DNA of 64,000 nt from Flavobacterium ginsenosidimutans (GCF_003254625.1 NZ_QJRJ01000080.1:372001-436000); one strand, 5' to 3'. Counted from the stretch's first letter, positions 35,793 through 45,292 are shown. The notes: a model not told the origin generated them from the letters alone. Made by a program: numbers and translations.

Positions 35793-37730
35793 CTATTTTT
35801 TAGGCCTAAGCTTATACTTACTTTCTTTATACAAATTCCCTGCTGTAATTACATGCGCCAAAGCATCTTTTGCTAATTCTTCATTTAATTTAACTGGAAC
35901 TAAAGTTGTATCGTTTTTGATTTCAAATTGCAATGGTTTCAAATTTGGCTGCATGATTACAACTTGATTTTCAACTCTAAACGCATTGATATCATTAAAC
36001 TGCATGATCGATCTTCCTTCTACTTTCTTATCTAGTTTATTTAAATTTCGACCTACCATTGGAGTTTCAAATGGAAGTCCTAAATAACTTAATAATGTTG
36101 GCGGAATATCAATCTGACTTGCCAGTCTGTCATAAACTGCTCCTTTTGGAACTCCAGGTCCCATAATAAATGCTGGAATGTGGAATTTATTAATCGGAAC
36201 TAAATTTTTACCGTATGTTCTCGTATTATGGTCAGCAATTACAATAAAAATTGTGTTTTTGAAATAAGCTTCTTTTTTCGCCATTTCAAAGAATTTTCCA
36301 ATAGAGAAATCAGCATATTTCATGGCATTATTTACCGTTGCAAGTTTTTTATCGTAAGGTTTTATTCTTCCCGCTGGATATTCAAAAGGCTCATGATTTG
36401 AAGTTGAGAACATTAAAGAGAAAAATGGTTTATCTCCTTTTGATTTGAAATACTGATTGGCTTTGGTAACCAAATCTTCATCAGAATAGCCCCAAGTTCC
36501 TTTGAAAGCATATTTATTTCCATCAGAATCAAAATCTTCTTGATCGACAATATCACTGAAGCCATTTCCGTTGAAAAACGAAGCCATATTATCAAAATTT
36601 GCCATTCCGCCATAAATGAAACTAGTCTCGTAACCTTTTTGCTTTAACGCCTCCGCTAAAGTAAAAAAGCCTTGCTGCGAATTTCCAAGTTTTACAACAC
36701 TTTCTGATGGCGAAGGCAAAAATCCAGTTACAACTGCTTCAATTCCGCGAACACTTCTTGTTCCTGTGCAATATAAATTGGTGAATAATGTTCCCTCTTT
36801 CGATAATTTATCGAATTCTGGAGTTAATGGCTTTCCTCCTAAAATTCCAACATATTCAGCCCCTAAACTTTCCTGTAGAAAAATAACCAAATTGTATGGC
36901 TTTTGCCTAACAGAATCGGGCTGTTGTACGTGTAAGAACGGAATTTCAGCATCGGTAAAATCATTTGGACCTGCCGCCATGTATTTCTTTACACGAGCAA
37001 TCGCTTCTGCTTCGTCCATTTTACCATACATTTTGGTGTTTCCTTCATTTTTAATTGAATATGCAGCAAAAGCAACCGTATAAAATGAATTTAATCCCAA
37101 TGTATTTGTTAACTGATCTGTAGAAAAAACAGCATTACTGGCATTTATCGGGCGTTTTGAAGTCAGACTTGAACGCGCTCCAAAAAACAATAAAAAAGCA
37201 ACTAATGGAAATACCATAAGTTTGAATTTATAATCTGTACTTGCAGTATGGAATAATTGTTTTCCTTTTTTGAAAGCAAAATAAATCACAACTCCTAGAA
37301 TAAGGAACGTTACAATTATAGAAGTCAGATAACTTTTTAAAAGCATTCCAACCACTTCTTTTGGATAAATAAGATAATCTAAGAAAATCTTGTTTGGACG
37401 AGTATCGTATTGTTTTACAAAATCTGGCGAAGCTAATTCTACAAAAAGAATTAAAAACAGAAACAGAAAACTATAGATTACCAGAAACTTATTGGTAAAC
37501 TTTATCGCTTTATTTGGCAAAAAAGTAATCAGCAACGCTGGAAGAAATGACAAATAACAAAGCAATATTAAATCCATTCGAAGACCGATTGGAAAAATAT
37601 ACCAGAAATCTGGTGTCTGCTCTACTCTTTCTTTAAAAAGAAAAAACAAAAAGATTCGGCTTAAAGTGGTAATCAATAATCCGATTAATATAAAACTGAA
37701 AATAGGTTTTAAAAAACGTAAATTTTTCAT
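35793..37730 (-). CDS. LTA synthase-like membrane sulfatase/phosphotransferase
   Basis: 645 aa. Five N-terminal membrane helices (about 8-190) are followed by an extracytoplasmic alkaline-phosphatase-like domain. QESLGAEYVGILGG gives the first metal ligand, CTGTRSVRGIEAV holds the catalytic Thr, FSTSNHEPF and VIADHNTRTYG hold further metal ligands. In Gram-negatives, relatives transfer phosphoglycerol or phosphoethanolamine onto glycans or lipids. Teichoic acid is not expected here; the acceptor is unknown. The small acidic gene 37 nt upstream may be co-transcribed. Confidence 0.9.
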   Translation of the reverse strand: MKNLRFLKPIFSFILIGLLITTLSRIFLFFLFKERVEQTPDFWYIFPIGLRMDLILLCYLSFLPALLITFLPNKAIKFTNKFLVIYSFLFLFLILFVELASPDFVKQYDTRPNKIFLDYLIYPKEVVGMLLKSYLTSIIVTFLILGVVIYFAFKKGKQLFHTASTDYKFKLMVFPLVAFLLFFGARSSLTSKRPINASNAVFSTDQLTNTLGLNSFYTVAFAAYSIKNEGNTKMYGKMDEAEAIARVKKYMAAGPNDFTDAEIPFLHVQQPDSVRQKPYNLVIFLQESLGAEYVGILGGKPLTPEFDKLSKEGTLFTNLYCTGTRSVRGIEAVVTGFLPSPSESVVKLGNSQQGFFTLAEALKQKGYETSFIYGGMANFDNMASFFNGNGFSDIVDQEDFDSDGNKYAFKGTWGYSDEDLVTKANQYFKSKGDKPFFSLMFSTSNHEPFEYPAGRIKPYDKKLATVNNAMKYADFSIGKFFEMAKKEAYFKNTIFIVIADHNTRTYGKNLVPINKFHIPAFIMGPGVPKGAVYDRLASQIDIPPTLLSYLGLPFETPMVGRNLNKLDKKVEGRSIMQFNDINAFRVENQVVIMQPNLKPLQFEIKNDTTLVPVKLNEELAKDALAHVITAGNLYKESKYKLRPKK

Positions 37731-37767
37731 TAAAAATAGTATAAGAACGTAAGATTAGAAAAACAAA

Positions 37768-37995
37768 TTACTCTTCGTAACGATTGATTTCTCTGTCATA
37801 AAATTCATTTGCTTTCTCAATTAAACTTTCCATTTCGGCGTTTAATTCTGCTTCGTCAAGATCTTCTGGTTCTTCTAAAAACTCAACTTCATCATCTTTT
37901 AAATTGATAATAAATCTCGGGTAATCAAGGTGAATGATAAAAATATCGTCTGGAAAATCAGTATTGTCTCCAAGTAAAAATTTAGGTAATTCCAT
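37768..37995 (-). CDS. Small acidic conserved hypothetical protein
   Basis: 75 aa, no cysteine, about one third acidic residues. N-terminal MELPKFLLGDNTDFPDDIFI and IHLDYPRFIINL suggest beta strands; the C-terminal half (ELNAEMESLIEKANEFYDRE) is helical. It is upstream of and close to the LTA-synthase-like gene. I recall near-identical small proteins in other flavobacteria, but no function. Confidence 0.75.
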   Translation of the reverse strand: MELPKFLLGDNTDFPDDIFIIHLDYPRFIINLKDDEVEFLEEPEDLDEAELNAEMESLIEKANEFYDREINRYEE

Positions 37996-38105
37996 ATCTA
38001 TTTATTTTTTTTAATGGTTATTTTTTTTAGCCACCGATTATACAGATTAAAAGGATTTCTCCTGACTTTAAGTTTTATAATCTTCAGCTTATTTTTTATT
38101 CAAAT

Positions 38106-39491
38106 TTAGTTATTTGAAACTGAATTGGTAATCAATCTCTTTGTTAGGTAATGAAAACGAATATACAAACAAATTGCCGCTGCGGTTAAACCTGCCAAAA
38201 GTCCGATCCAAACTCCTTGTGCTTTCAATTCGGTGTGTTCTCCTAAGTAATAGGAAATAGGAAAACCAATAACCCAATACGCTACAAAGGTAATGTACAT
38301 TGGCACTTTTACATCCTGCAATCCGCGTAAAGCGCCTAAAACTACCACCTGAATTCCGTCAGAAATCTGGAAAACTGCTGCAATTAAAAGCAATTTTGAT
38401 GCAATACCAATTACTTCTTCATTATCTAAAATCTGTCCTGTATTTTCCATGTTCAAGAAAATATGAGGCAAATAATTATGGAAAATGATAAAGAAAATTG
38501 CAAAAATCGTTTCTAAAATTATAGCAAGTAAGAAAATAGAACGTGCAACAACAATCAGTTTTTTATAATCCATCAAACCTCTTTGGTTACTTACACGCAC
38601 CATCGATGTTACGCTTAATCCCATTGCAAACATAAAAGTCATCGATGCCAAACTCAAAGCAATTTGGTTTGCCGCCTGACTTGTTTTTCCAATGTTTCCG
38701 CAAAGCCAGATTGAAGCTGTAAACAAAACCACTTCAAAAAGCATTTGCATTGCAGAAGGAAATCCGATGCTGATTATCTTTTTTATGGTTGCCTTTTTTA
38801 TTTCATTAAAACTGAACCCTTTAAAAAAGCGTTTTAAATCATCTCTTCGCGAAAGCATAATATGCATGAACATTACCAAAAATATTCTCGATATTACGGT
38901 TCCTAAAGCTGCGCCGATAATTCCCATTTTTGGAAAAAACCAAATTCCGTAAATTAAAACATAGTTTATTCCAACGTGAAGAACGTTTGCCATTACCATC
39001 GCATACATTGAATATTTGGTTAATGACATTCCATCTGCAAATTGTTTATATCCTTGATACATCACTAACGGAATCAATGAAAAAGCAACCCAGCCTAAAT
39101 AAGGTTTTGCAAGCACAATAACATCTTCTGGCTGTTTTAACAATTCCATAATTGGTTTCGCAAACATAATTACGGTAAAAAGCATCAATCCTAAAATTGT
39201 ACAAAGAAATAATCCGTGATGAAAAGCCGAACGAATTTTAGTGTCATTTTTTTCAGCATCTCCTTCGGCAACAATTGGCGTAATGGCTGTAGAAAATCCA
39301 ATTCCTAAAGACATTGCAATAAAAATCATACTGTTACCAAGTGAAACTGCCGCCAATTCTGTACTTCCAATTTTACCAACCATTATATTATCGACAATAC
39401 CAATTAAAGTATGTCCGACCATACCCAAAATTACGGGATATGCCAGTCTTAAATTATACGAAAACTCTTTGGTGTACTGCTTTAAATTCAC
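38106..39491 (-). CDS. MATE-family multidrug/cation efflux transporter (NorM-like)
   Basis: 461 aa with twelve helices in two similar halves. MatE signs: PVILGMVGHTLIGIVDNIMV, GSTELAAVSLGNS, GFPSAMQMLFEVVLFTAS and GALRGLQDVKVPMYITFVAY. It expels drugs or other organic cations using Na+ or H+ gradients. Single gene with a good promoter at 39512-39544. Confidence 0.95.
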   Translation of the reverse strand: MNLKQYTKEFSYNLRLAYPVILGMVGHTLIGIVDNIMVGKIGSTELAAVSLGNSMIFIAMSLGIGFSTAITPIVAEGDAEKNDTKIRSAFHHGLFLCTILGLMLFTVIMFAKPIMELLKQPEDVIVLAKPYLGWVAFSLIPLVMYQGYKQFADGMSLTKYSMYAMVMANVLHVGINYVLIYGIWFFPKMGIIGAALGTVISRIFLVMFMHIMLSRRDDLKRFFKGFSFNEIKKATIKKIISIGFPSAMQMLFEVVLFTASIWLCGNIGKTSQAANQIALSLASMTFMFAMGLSVTSMVRVSNQRGLMDYKKLIVVARSIFLLAIILETIFAIFFIIFHNYLPHIFLNMENTGQILDNEEVIGIASKLLLIAAVFQISDGIQVVVLGALRGLQDVKVPMYITFVAYWVIGFPISYYLGEHTELKAQGVWIGLLAGLTAAAICLYIRFHYLTKRLITNSVSNN

Positions 39492-39511
39492 TTGTATTCA
39501 ATTTTAGTCGG

Positions 39512-39544
39512 CAAAGATAGTCAGAAGCTTCGAATTCTATCCAA
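39512..39544 (-). promoter_or_regulatory. Promoter of the MATE gene
   Basis: Minus strand TTGG (39541-39544), 21-nt spacer, TATCTTTG (39512-39519), 20 nt before the start: Bacteroidota-type promoter. Confidence 0.65.
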
Positions 39545-39681
39545 TTAATAAAAATATATACCAATTTTAAGGCAAAAATAAGACGAACTCAATATTATAT
39601 AACGATTTTTAAAAATTGTATAACAAACTCAAAATGCCTTCCATATAATTTTACGTTATAGAAATTTCAAAAATATAAGCC

Positions 39682-40200
39682 ATGAAAAAATTACAGATGT
39701 TATGCCTAGCTGCTTTCACATTTTTATTTGCCAACACCACATTTGCTCAAGAAACAGAAGCAACAAATTACGATCAAGGTTTTAGATTAGGTTTTGGCTT
39801 AAATGGGGGATTGCCAACCGACAATGATTACGACTGGTCTCTTGGGGGAGATGTTCGTTTACAGTATGATCTTTCCAAAAAAACATCTTTGACCTTAACA
39901 ACAGGATTTACAAATTTATTTATGGGAAAAGACGATCTTGGAAATGACATAAAAGATCTTGGATTCATTCCAGCAAAAGCGGGTTTTAAGGCTTTTGTTT
40001 TAAAAGATCAATTTTATGTTTTAGGAGAACTTGGTGCTGGTTTTGCAGTAACAAATGGTTACGACAAAACAACTTTTTTATGGGCTCCAGGTATTGGATA
40101 TGCCAACAAGTACATCGACTTAAGTGTTCGTTATGAAGATTATCATGATTTTAGAACCAATCAAGTAGCGCTGCGTGTTGCTTATGGTTTTAAACTATAA
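39682..40200 (+). CDS. Small outer-membrane beta-barrel protein
   Basis: 172 aa. Signal peptide about 1-22 (AAFTFLFANTTFAQE). The mature part has alternating hydrophobic strands with aromatic girdle residues (FRLGFGLNGGLP, DVRLQYDLSKKTSLTLTTGF, YIDLSVRYEDYHD) and ends in VALRVAYGFKL, the C-terminal aromatic pattern of outer-membrane proteins. About eight strands are expected. Function unknown. It has its own terminator at 40234. Confidence 0.82.
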   Translation: MKKLQMLCLAAFTFLFANTTFAQETEATNYDQGFRLGFGLNGGLPTDNDYDWSLGGDVRLQYDLSKKTSLTLTTGFTNLFMGKDDLGNDIKDLGFIPAKAGFKAFVLKDQFYVLGELGAGFAVTNGYDKTTFLWAPGIGYANKYIDLSVRYEDYHDFRTNQVALRVAYGFKL

Positions 40201-40233
40201 AAAATAGGTTTAATTTATTATTTTGTTTTTGGT

Positions 40234-40270
40234 AAAAACCCGACAGTCTCAGGAATCTGTCGGGTTTTTT
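40234..40270 (+). terminator. Rho-independent terminator after the beta-barrel gene
   Basis: 13-bp stem AAAAACCCGACAG / CTGTCGGGTTTTT, 10-nt loop. Confidence 0.92.
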
Positions 40271-40422
40271 ATTTTATATCGAGTTTAAAACTGAACGCAA
40301 AAGATTTTAAATCTTGTCATATATTTTTTTCATTTTTTGTCTTATTAAATATACTAATTTTACGAATCCCGATAAATTATCAGGAACGTTATTCATTGCA
40401 ATATTCTACAAGAAAAAACTTC

Positions 40423-41259
40423 ATGGAAAAATTCACATTAGAAATATTATTTCAAATTATCGGAATCGGTTCTGCATCAGGATTATTTTTCAATAATAAT
40501 TCGCTTTACGTAATTGGTGACAATAGCGGATTTCTTTACGAATATAATATTGAAAACAAACAATTAAACCAACATGCTTTAATTGACAATCCGACGCAAA
40601 ATATTCCGAAAAATCTAAAACCTGATTTTGAATCTCTAACGCATCATAATGACACACTTTATGTCTTTGGTTCCGGCTCAACCGAAAATCGAAATAAAAT
40701 GATTGAATTCGATATTAAATCGAAAACGGTTTTACAAAAGAATAATTTAGTCGATTTATATGCTGTAATGCAGAATTTCGGAGAAATAAAACCAGAAGAT
40801 TTTAATCTGGAAGGCGCTATTTTCGATGGAGAAAACTGGTATTTATTTAATAGAGGAAATGGTATTTCTAACAAAAACACCATTTTTACCATTCACGCTA
40901 AAAATCTCGGAGAAGAATTTGCTCTTATTTCTGTCAATTACAAATTACCAAAAATAAAAGGCGTTCGTTCCAGTTTTACCGATGCCGTTTTGGTCGATGA
41001 TAAAATCTACTTTCTTTCAACCGCAGAAGACACAAAATCAACTTACGATGATGGAGAAATTCTAGGAAGTTTCATCGGCAGAATCGATGTAAAAACCATG
41101 AAAATTGATTTCACTCAAAAAATTACTTCAACCAACAAATTTGAAGGTTTGACTCTTTATAAAAAAGAAAACAATAAAATCGAGTTTTTGCTTTGCGAAG
41201 ACAATGACACAGAAGTTTTAGAAACTAAGATTTATAAATTGACTTTGCCGGTTAAATAA
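40423..41259 (+). CDS. Uncharacterised protein, probable beta-propeller (DUF6929-like)
   Basis: 278 aa from the ATG at 40423; a longer frame from 40396 adds nine residues that look unlike a start. Recurrent strand-turn patterns such as NSLYVIGDNSGFLYEYNIEN, DTLYVFGSGSTENRNKMIEF and DKIYFLSTAEDTKS suggest repeated blades. No signal peptide, so cytoplasmic or cargo of another route. The conserved acidic loops (DNSG, DGENWYLFNRG) could bind a ligand. Similar flavobacterial proteins are annotated as DUF6929; that assignment is from memory. Confidence 0.7.
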   Translation: MEKFTLEILFQIIGIGSASGLFFNNNSLYVIGDNSGFLYEYNIENKQLNQHALIDNPTQNIPKNLKPDFESLTHHNDTLYVFGSGSTENRNKMIEFDIKSKTVLQKNNLVDLYAVMQNFGEIKPEDFNLEGAIFDGENWYLFNRGNGISNKNTIFTIHAKNLGEEFALISVNYKLPKIKGVRSSFTDAVLVDDKIYFLSTAEDTKSTYDDGEILGSFIGRIDVKTMKIDFTQKITSTNKFEGLTLYKKENNKIEFLLCEDNDTEVLETKIYKLTLPVK

Positions 41260-41282
41260 AACTATTCGATTACAATATTATC

Positions 41283-41369
41283 GTAGAGGCGCACCGCAGT
41301 GCGTCTACACAAAGATTGTCGATACAGATTTATTTACGTGACGTTAGACGCACTGCAGTGCGTCTCTAC
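41283..41369. repeat. Class-F paired palindromes (GACGCACTGCAGTGCGTC)
   Basis: Two copies at 41283-41309 and 41343-41369, each near-palindromic in itself; the second contains the perfect 18-bp palindrome GACGCACTGCAGTGCGTC. The copies are also inverse to each other. GC-rich compared with the surroundings. They lie between the propeller gene and the second ECF sigma gene. A run of class-K words (AGCTTTGTAACTTTG) follows at about 41380-41410. Confidence 0.85.
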
Positions 41370-41492
41370 AATAAAAACTTTAAAGCTTTGTAACTTTGTA
41401 ACTTTGAACCTAAAAAAATATTTTAATATTTTTTTTACCCCTCTCCCAACCTTTTTATCTTTTTATCTCTCTATACAAGAAAGACAACAATT

Positions 41493-42029
41493 GTGATAAA
41501 CGAAACTCAAATAGCAAACTGTAAAAAAATGCACCGTGACGCCCAGCGTCAAGTGTACGAATACATGGCGCCAAAGTTGTACCGCCTTTGCAAAAGATAT
41601 TTAAAAAAGGAGGAGGAAATTGAAGAAGCTTTGGCTGATTCTTTCTTTACTATTTTCACCAAACTCGATCAGTTAAAAGAAGCGTATGCTTTTGAAGCTT
41701 GGGCTAGAAGAATAACTGTAAATCATTGTTTGGCGACAATTAGAAAAGCAACCAACTTTAATATGTATCTAGACGATGTAAAGCTGATTTCTCAGCCTTC
41801 TGTCGACGAACTAAATACATTGGAAGAAGAAGATTTACTTAATTTATTAAACCACATTCCAGACGGCTGTAAAACTGTTTTTAACCTTTTTGTTATTGAA
41901 GGTTTCTCTCATAAAGAAATAGCCGAAATGCTGAAGATTTCTGAAGGCACCTCAAAATCACAATTGAATGCCGCTAAAACCAAACTGAAAGAACTGGTTA
42001 ATAAACTGTATTATCAAAAAGCAAAATAG
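41493..42029 (+). CDS. ECF RNA polymerase sigma factor (second)
   Basis: 178 aa from a GTG start; the first in-frame ATG (41529) would cut into the conserved N-terminus. Region 2: CKKMHRDAQRQVYEYMAPKL, EEALADSFFTIFTKL and FEAWARRITVNHCLATIRK. Region 4: LLNHIPDGCKTVFNLFVIEG and FSHKEIAEMLKISEGTSKSQ. The next gene starts 2 nt after the stop and encodes an anti-sigma-like membrane protein, so the two form a regulatory pair. Confidence 0.94.
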   Translation: MINETQIANCKKMHRDAQRQVYEYMAPKLYRLCKRYLKKEEEIEEALADSFFTIFTKLDQLKEAYAFEAWARRITVNHCLATIRKATNFNMYLDDVKLISQPSVDELNTLEEEDLLNLLNHIPDGCKTVFNLFVIEGFSHKEIAEMLKISEGTSKSQLNAAKTKLKELVNKLYYQKAK

Positions 42030-42031
42030 TC

Positions 42032-43003
42032 ATGGACAATCAAGATAAATTATTCGATAAAATAAAAGAAGCTTCGCAAAAAGCCGAGTTTCAAGACTTT
42101 CCTGCAATGGAAAAAGTCTGGTCGCGCGTTGAAGAAAAACTGGACAAAAAAGAAGATAAAAAAACAATCGTTTTATGGAAAAAAATTGCGGTTGCTGCTT
42201 CTCTTCTATTACTAATTTCACTAGGATATCAATTTTTACATTCAGATAAAGAAATTGCAACAGAAACAACAAAAGTAGTTTTTGACGAAAAAGTAAAAGA
42301 AAAACCTCAAAAACCAACTTCAAATGAAATTATAACTCCGCCTTCTGATTCTGAAATTGTTTCCAACGAAGAGGCTGTTAAAATTTTAGAAAATCAAACT
42401 AAAAATAAAGAACGAGTTGCTATTCAAGAACCAGCTGTTTCAAACACAGAACCTCTTTTGGACCTGCCAGCTGCAAATATTGCTTCTGAAGCTATAGTTT
42501 CTGCAAATGAACCTTTAAAAGCTGAAGAGCAAAATGAAGAAGCTGACAATTATATTGCTTCTAAAAAAGATGCTCTAGCAGAAAAAAGTTATTCTGATAC
42601 AAAAGAAAGACAATCTGCAAAAGTTGCTTACGCTGCTGCACCTGCTCAAAAAGCTAAGAAAAGCACTCCTTTGATCGTTCTTAACGGAAATGCCATGGCG
42701 CATAGCGATGATGCAAAAAGAGATAAAATGATACAGGCTGAAATACCAAATTTAGATCCTGAGAATGTTGATTCGCTAATGATTTTAGATGAACCTTTAT
42801 ATATCATTGATGGCATTTATTATTCTGAAAATGATTTATTTGGCAAAAATCCAACAAGTCCATACGCGCCTTTAGATCGTCAAGAAATAAAAACGATAAC
42901 TATTTTACAAGACCTTGAAGCCACCGAAAAATATGGCGAAAGAGGAAAAAAAGGAGTTGTAATTATAACTACAAAAAACGGAAAACCTACTCCGAAAAAA
43001 TAA
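42032..43003 (+). CDS. Anti-sigma-factor-like membrane protein with a TonB-plug-like C-terminus
   Basis: 323 aa. Soluble N-terminal segment (about 1-48), one membrane helix (about 51-69, WKKIAVAASLLLLISLGYQF), a long Glu/Lys/Ala-rich low-complexity stalk (about 75-215), then a C-terminal module (about 250-318) with EPLYIIDGIYYSENDL and ITILQDLEATEKYGERGKKG then VVIITTKNG. This matches the end of the plug domain in the SusC protein of this window (PLYVIDGVPY; ILKDADATAIYGSRGANG). Topology and position point to an anti-sigma factor whose periplasmic tail senses a partner, perhaps the plug-bearing VWA protein downstream. Confidence 0.8.
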   Translation: MDNQDKLFDKIKEASQKAEFQDFPAMEKVWSRVEEKLDKKEDKKTIVLWKKIAVAASLLLLISLGYQFLHSDKEIATETTKVVFDEKVKEKPQKPTSNEIITPPSDSEIVSNEEAVKILENQTKNKERVAIQEPAVSNTEPLLDLPAANIASEAIVSANEPLKAEEQNEEADNYIASKKDALAEKSYSDTKERQSAKVAYAAAPAQKAKKSTPLIVLNGNAMAHSDDAKRDKMIQAEIPNLDPENVDSLMILDEPLYIIDGIYYSENDLFGKNPTSPYAPLDRQEIKTITILQDLEATEKYGERGKKGVVIITTKNGKPTPKK

Positions 43004-43009
43004 TCTCAA

Positions 43010-43040
43010 GCTTTGTCAAAGTCTGCAGCTTTGACAAAGC
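43010..43040. repeat. Class-L hairpin between anti-sigma and VWA genes
   Basis: Perfect 12-bp stem GCTTTGTCAAAG / CTTTGACAAAGC, 7-nt loop. The same word forms the hairpin at 47372-47404. No T-run, so read-through into the VWA gene is expected. Confidence 0.8.
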
Positions 43041-43073
43041 AAAATCAAAACATTAATTCTAAAACTTATTATC

Positions 43074-45239
43074 ATGAAAAGTCTAAAACTTATTTCATCA
43101 GCTATTGCTATGCTTATATGTTTCGTAACCATGGCACAAGAAAGAACAATTACTGGAACAGTTACTGATGAATCTCAAACACCTCTTCCAGGCGTTCAAA
43201 TCATTATTAAAGGCACTAAAAAGTATTCCCAAACTGATTTTGATGGAAAATATTCTATTCAAGCTCAAAAAGGAGATGCTCTTGTTTTTAGCTACGTCGG
43301 TTTGGATACTCAAACCTTTTATATACAATCGTCAAATATTATCAATGTTGTACTAAAAAGTAGTCATGCTGAATTACAAGAAGTTGTAGTTGTGGGGTAC
43401 GGAACAAGCGACGTTGAATATGAAGATCGAAGTTATGCTCGAGCTGAAAGAAGAAAAGAAAAAAAAGAAGCTAAACAGGCGCTGCAAGGAAAAGTTGCAG
43501 GAGTTCAAGTTCAAAATAATATTGGATATGCTGCAAGTCCAAGCCCTACGATTGCAATTCGCGGTACTGCATCAATTTCTCCTAAAAACGAACCAATGTA
43601 TATTGTTGATGGAGTTAAGATGAAAGCCAATCAAATGTCAAAAATTAATCCGAATGATATTGATAATGTTTCGGTTTTAAAAGATCAAGCTGCGACTTCA
43701 ATTTATGGCAATAAAGCATCTAATGGCGTTGTAGTAATTTCAACCAAAAATGAAATCTATAAAAACCTTTCAGAAAAAGAATTGGATAAAAAATTAAATA
43801 TTATGCCAATTCCGACTGAACCAACTCAGGAAGATTACGATTCTTTTGTCGAAAATGCTTTTGAAAGTCCAAAAACAGCACCGCTTTCTACTTTTTCCAT
43901 AGATGTCGATAATGCTTCTTATACCAATATCAGACGATTTTTAAACAACGGACAGCAAGTTCCAAAAGACGCCGTTCGTGTTGAAGAAATGGTTAATTTC
44001 TTTAAATATACTTATCCGCAGCCAAAAAACGAGCATCCGTTTTCAATCAATACTGAAGTAAGCGATTCTCCTTGGAATTCAAAAAACAAAATCTTGAAAA
44101 TTGGTTTACAAGGAAAAAATATTCCAACTGAAGATTTACCTGCTTCAAACCTTGTTTTCTTAATTGATGTTTCTGGATCTATGGATGACATGAACAAATT
44201 GCCTTTACTAAAACAATCGCTGAAAATTTTGGTTGACGAATTAAGATCAAAAGATAAAGTGGCAATTGTGGTTTACGCTGGCGCAGCAGGATTGGTTTTA
44301 CCTCCAACTTCTGGCAATGAGAAAAAAACAATTATTAATGCATTAGACAATTTGCAAGCCGGAGGAAGTACAGCTGGCGGAGCAGGAATTGAACTGGCCT
44401 ATAAAATTGCTGCTGAAAATTTCATTAAAAGCGGAAACAATAGAGTAATCTTGGCTACTGACGGAGATTTCAACGTTGGAAGTTCTTCTAATTCTGATAT
44501 GGAAAAACTAATTGAAGAAAAAAGAAAAACAGGCGTTTTCTTGACTTGTTTAGGTTATGGAATGGGAAATTACAAAGACAGCAAAATGGAAATCTTGGCC
44601 GATAAAGGAAACGGAAATTATGCGTATATCGATAATATTCAAGAAGCAAATCGATTTTTAGGAAAAGAATTCAAAGGTTCGATGTTTGCTATCGCGAAAG
44701 ATGTAAAAATCCAAATCGAATTTAATCCGAAGCAAGTTCAGTCTTATCGATTAATTGGTTATGAAAACAGAAAATTGCGTCCAGAAGATTTTAAAAATGA
44801 TGCCATTGATGCTGGAGAATTAGGAAGTAATCATACCGTTACGGCTTTATACGAAATTATTCCAACTGGCATAAAAAGCGATTATTTAGCCGAACAACCA
44901 GATGATTTAAAATACACTAAAACAGAAACTAGCTCAAATAATTATAGCAACGAATTGGCAACAATTAAATTCCGTTACAAAAAACCTGATGGCGATAAAA
45001 GTATCGAAATGGTTCAGATAATCGAAAATAAATCGGTTGGTTTAGAAAAAGCGAGTGATGATATGAAATTTAGTTCTGCCGTAGCTTGGTTCGGATTGAA
45101 ATTAAGAGATTCAAAATTAATCGCTGACAAATCTTCTAAAGAAATTATAAAATTAGCGAAGCAAGGAAATTCAAACGATGCTGAAGGTTACAAAGCTGAG
45201 TTTATCCGTTTGGTTGAAACTTCTAAACACTATAATTAA
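43074..45239 (+). CDS. VWA-domain protein with N-terminal SusC-like sandwich and plug modules
   Basis: 721 aa. Signal peptide (about 1-21). Carboxypeptidase-like sandwich at 25-95 (TGTVTDESQTPLPGVQIIIK). EVVVVGYG at 103-110 is followed by a lysine/arginine-rich insert (about 120-137). Plug-like domain at about 138-225 (PMYIVDGVKMKA, VLKDQAATSIYGNKASNG). YfbK-type region about 265-355, VWA domain about 358-535 with the MIDAS motif DVSGS (365-369) and ATDGDFN, then a DUF3520-like end. No barrel is present. Family relatives (YfbK) are poorly known. Probably periplasmic or membrane-attached and under the upstream ECF sigma pair. Confidence 0.88.
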   Translation: MKSLKLISSAIAMLICFVTMAQERTITGTVTDESQTPLPGVQIIIKGTKKYSQTDFDGKYSIQAQKGDALVFSYVGLDTQTFYIQSSNIINVVLKSSHAELQEVVVVGYGTSDVEYEDRSYARAERRKEKKEAKQALQGKVAGVQVQNNIGYAASPSPTIAIRGTASISPKNEPMYIVDGVKMKANQMSKINPNDIDNVSVLKDQAATSIYGNKASNGVVVISTKNEIYKNLSEKELDKKLNIMPIPTEPTQEDYDSFVENAFESPKTAPLSTFSIDVDNASYTNIRRFLNNGQQVPKDAVRVEEMVNFFKYTYPQPKNEHPFSINTEVSDSPWNSKNKILKIGLQGKNIPTEDLPASNLVFLIDVSGSMDDMNKLPLLKQSLKILVDELRSKDKVAIVVYAGAAGLVLPPTSGNEKKTIINALDNLQAGGSTAGGAGIELAYKIAAENFIKSGNNRVILATDGDFNVGSSSNSDMEKLIEEKRKTGVFLTCLGYGMGNYKDSKMEILADKGNGNYAYIDNIQEANRFLGKEFKGSMFAIAKDVKIQIEFNPKQVQSYRLIGYENRKLRPEDFKNDAIDAGELGSNHTVTALYEIIPTGIKSDYLAEQPDDLKYTKTETSSNNYSNELATIKFRYKKPDGDKSIEMVQIIENKSVGLEKASDDMKFSSAVAWFGLKLRDSKLIADKSSKEIIKLAKQGNSNDAEGYKAEFIRLVETSKHYN

Positions 45240-45251
45240 TAAATATTGTAT

Positions 45252-45259
45252 TACATTTG
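45252..45259 (+). promoter_or_regulatory. Candidate -7 element for the LURP-like gene
   Basis: TACATTTG, 33 nt before the start; fits TAnnTTTG. Confidence 0.5.
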
Positions 45260-45292
45260 CGGCTTTATTTTTAAAACTTATTTTACACACGT

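Noticed and set aside
36766..37083. Plus-strand open frame of 105 codons inside the LTA-synthase-like gene
   Set aside because: It is antisense to a clear conserved gene, with no start context or recognisable domain.
41493..45239. BatA/BatB-type aerotolerance operon because of the VWA domain
   Set aside because: No MoxR ATPase or DUF58 gene is present; the VWA protein is of YfbK type with plug modules.
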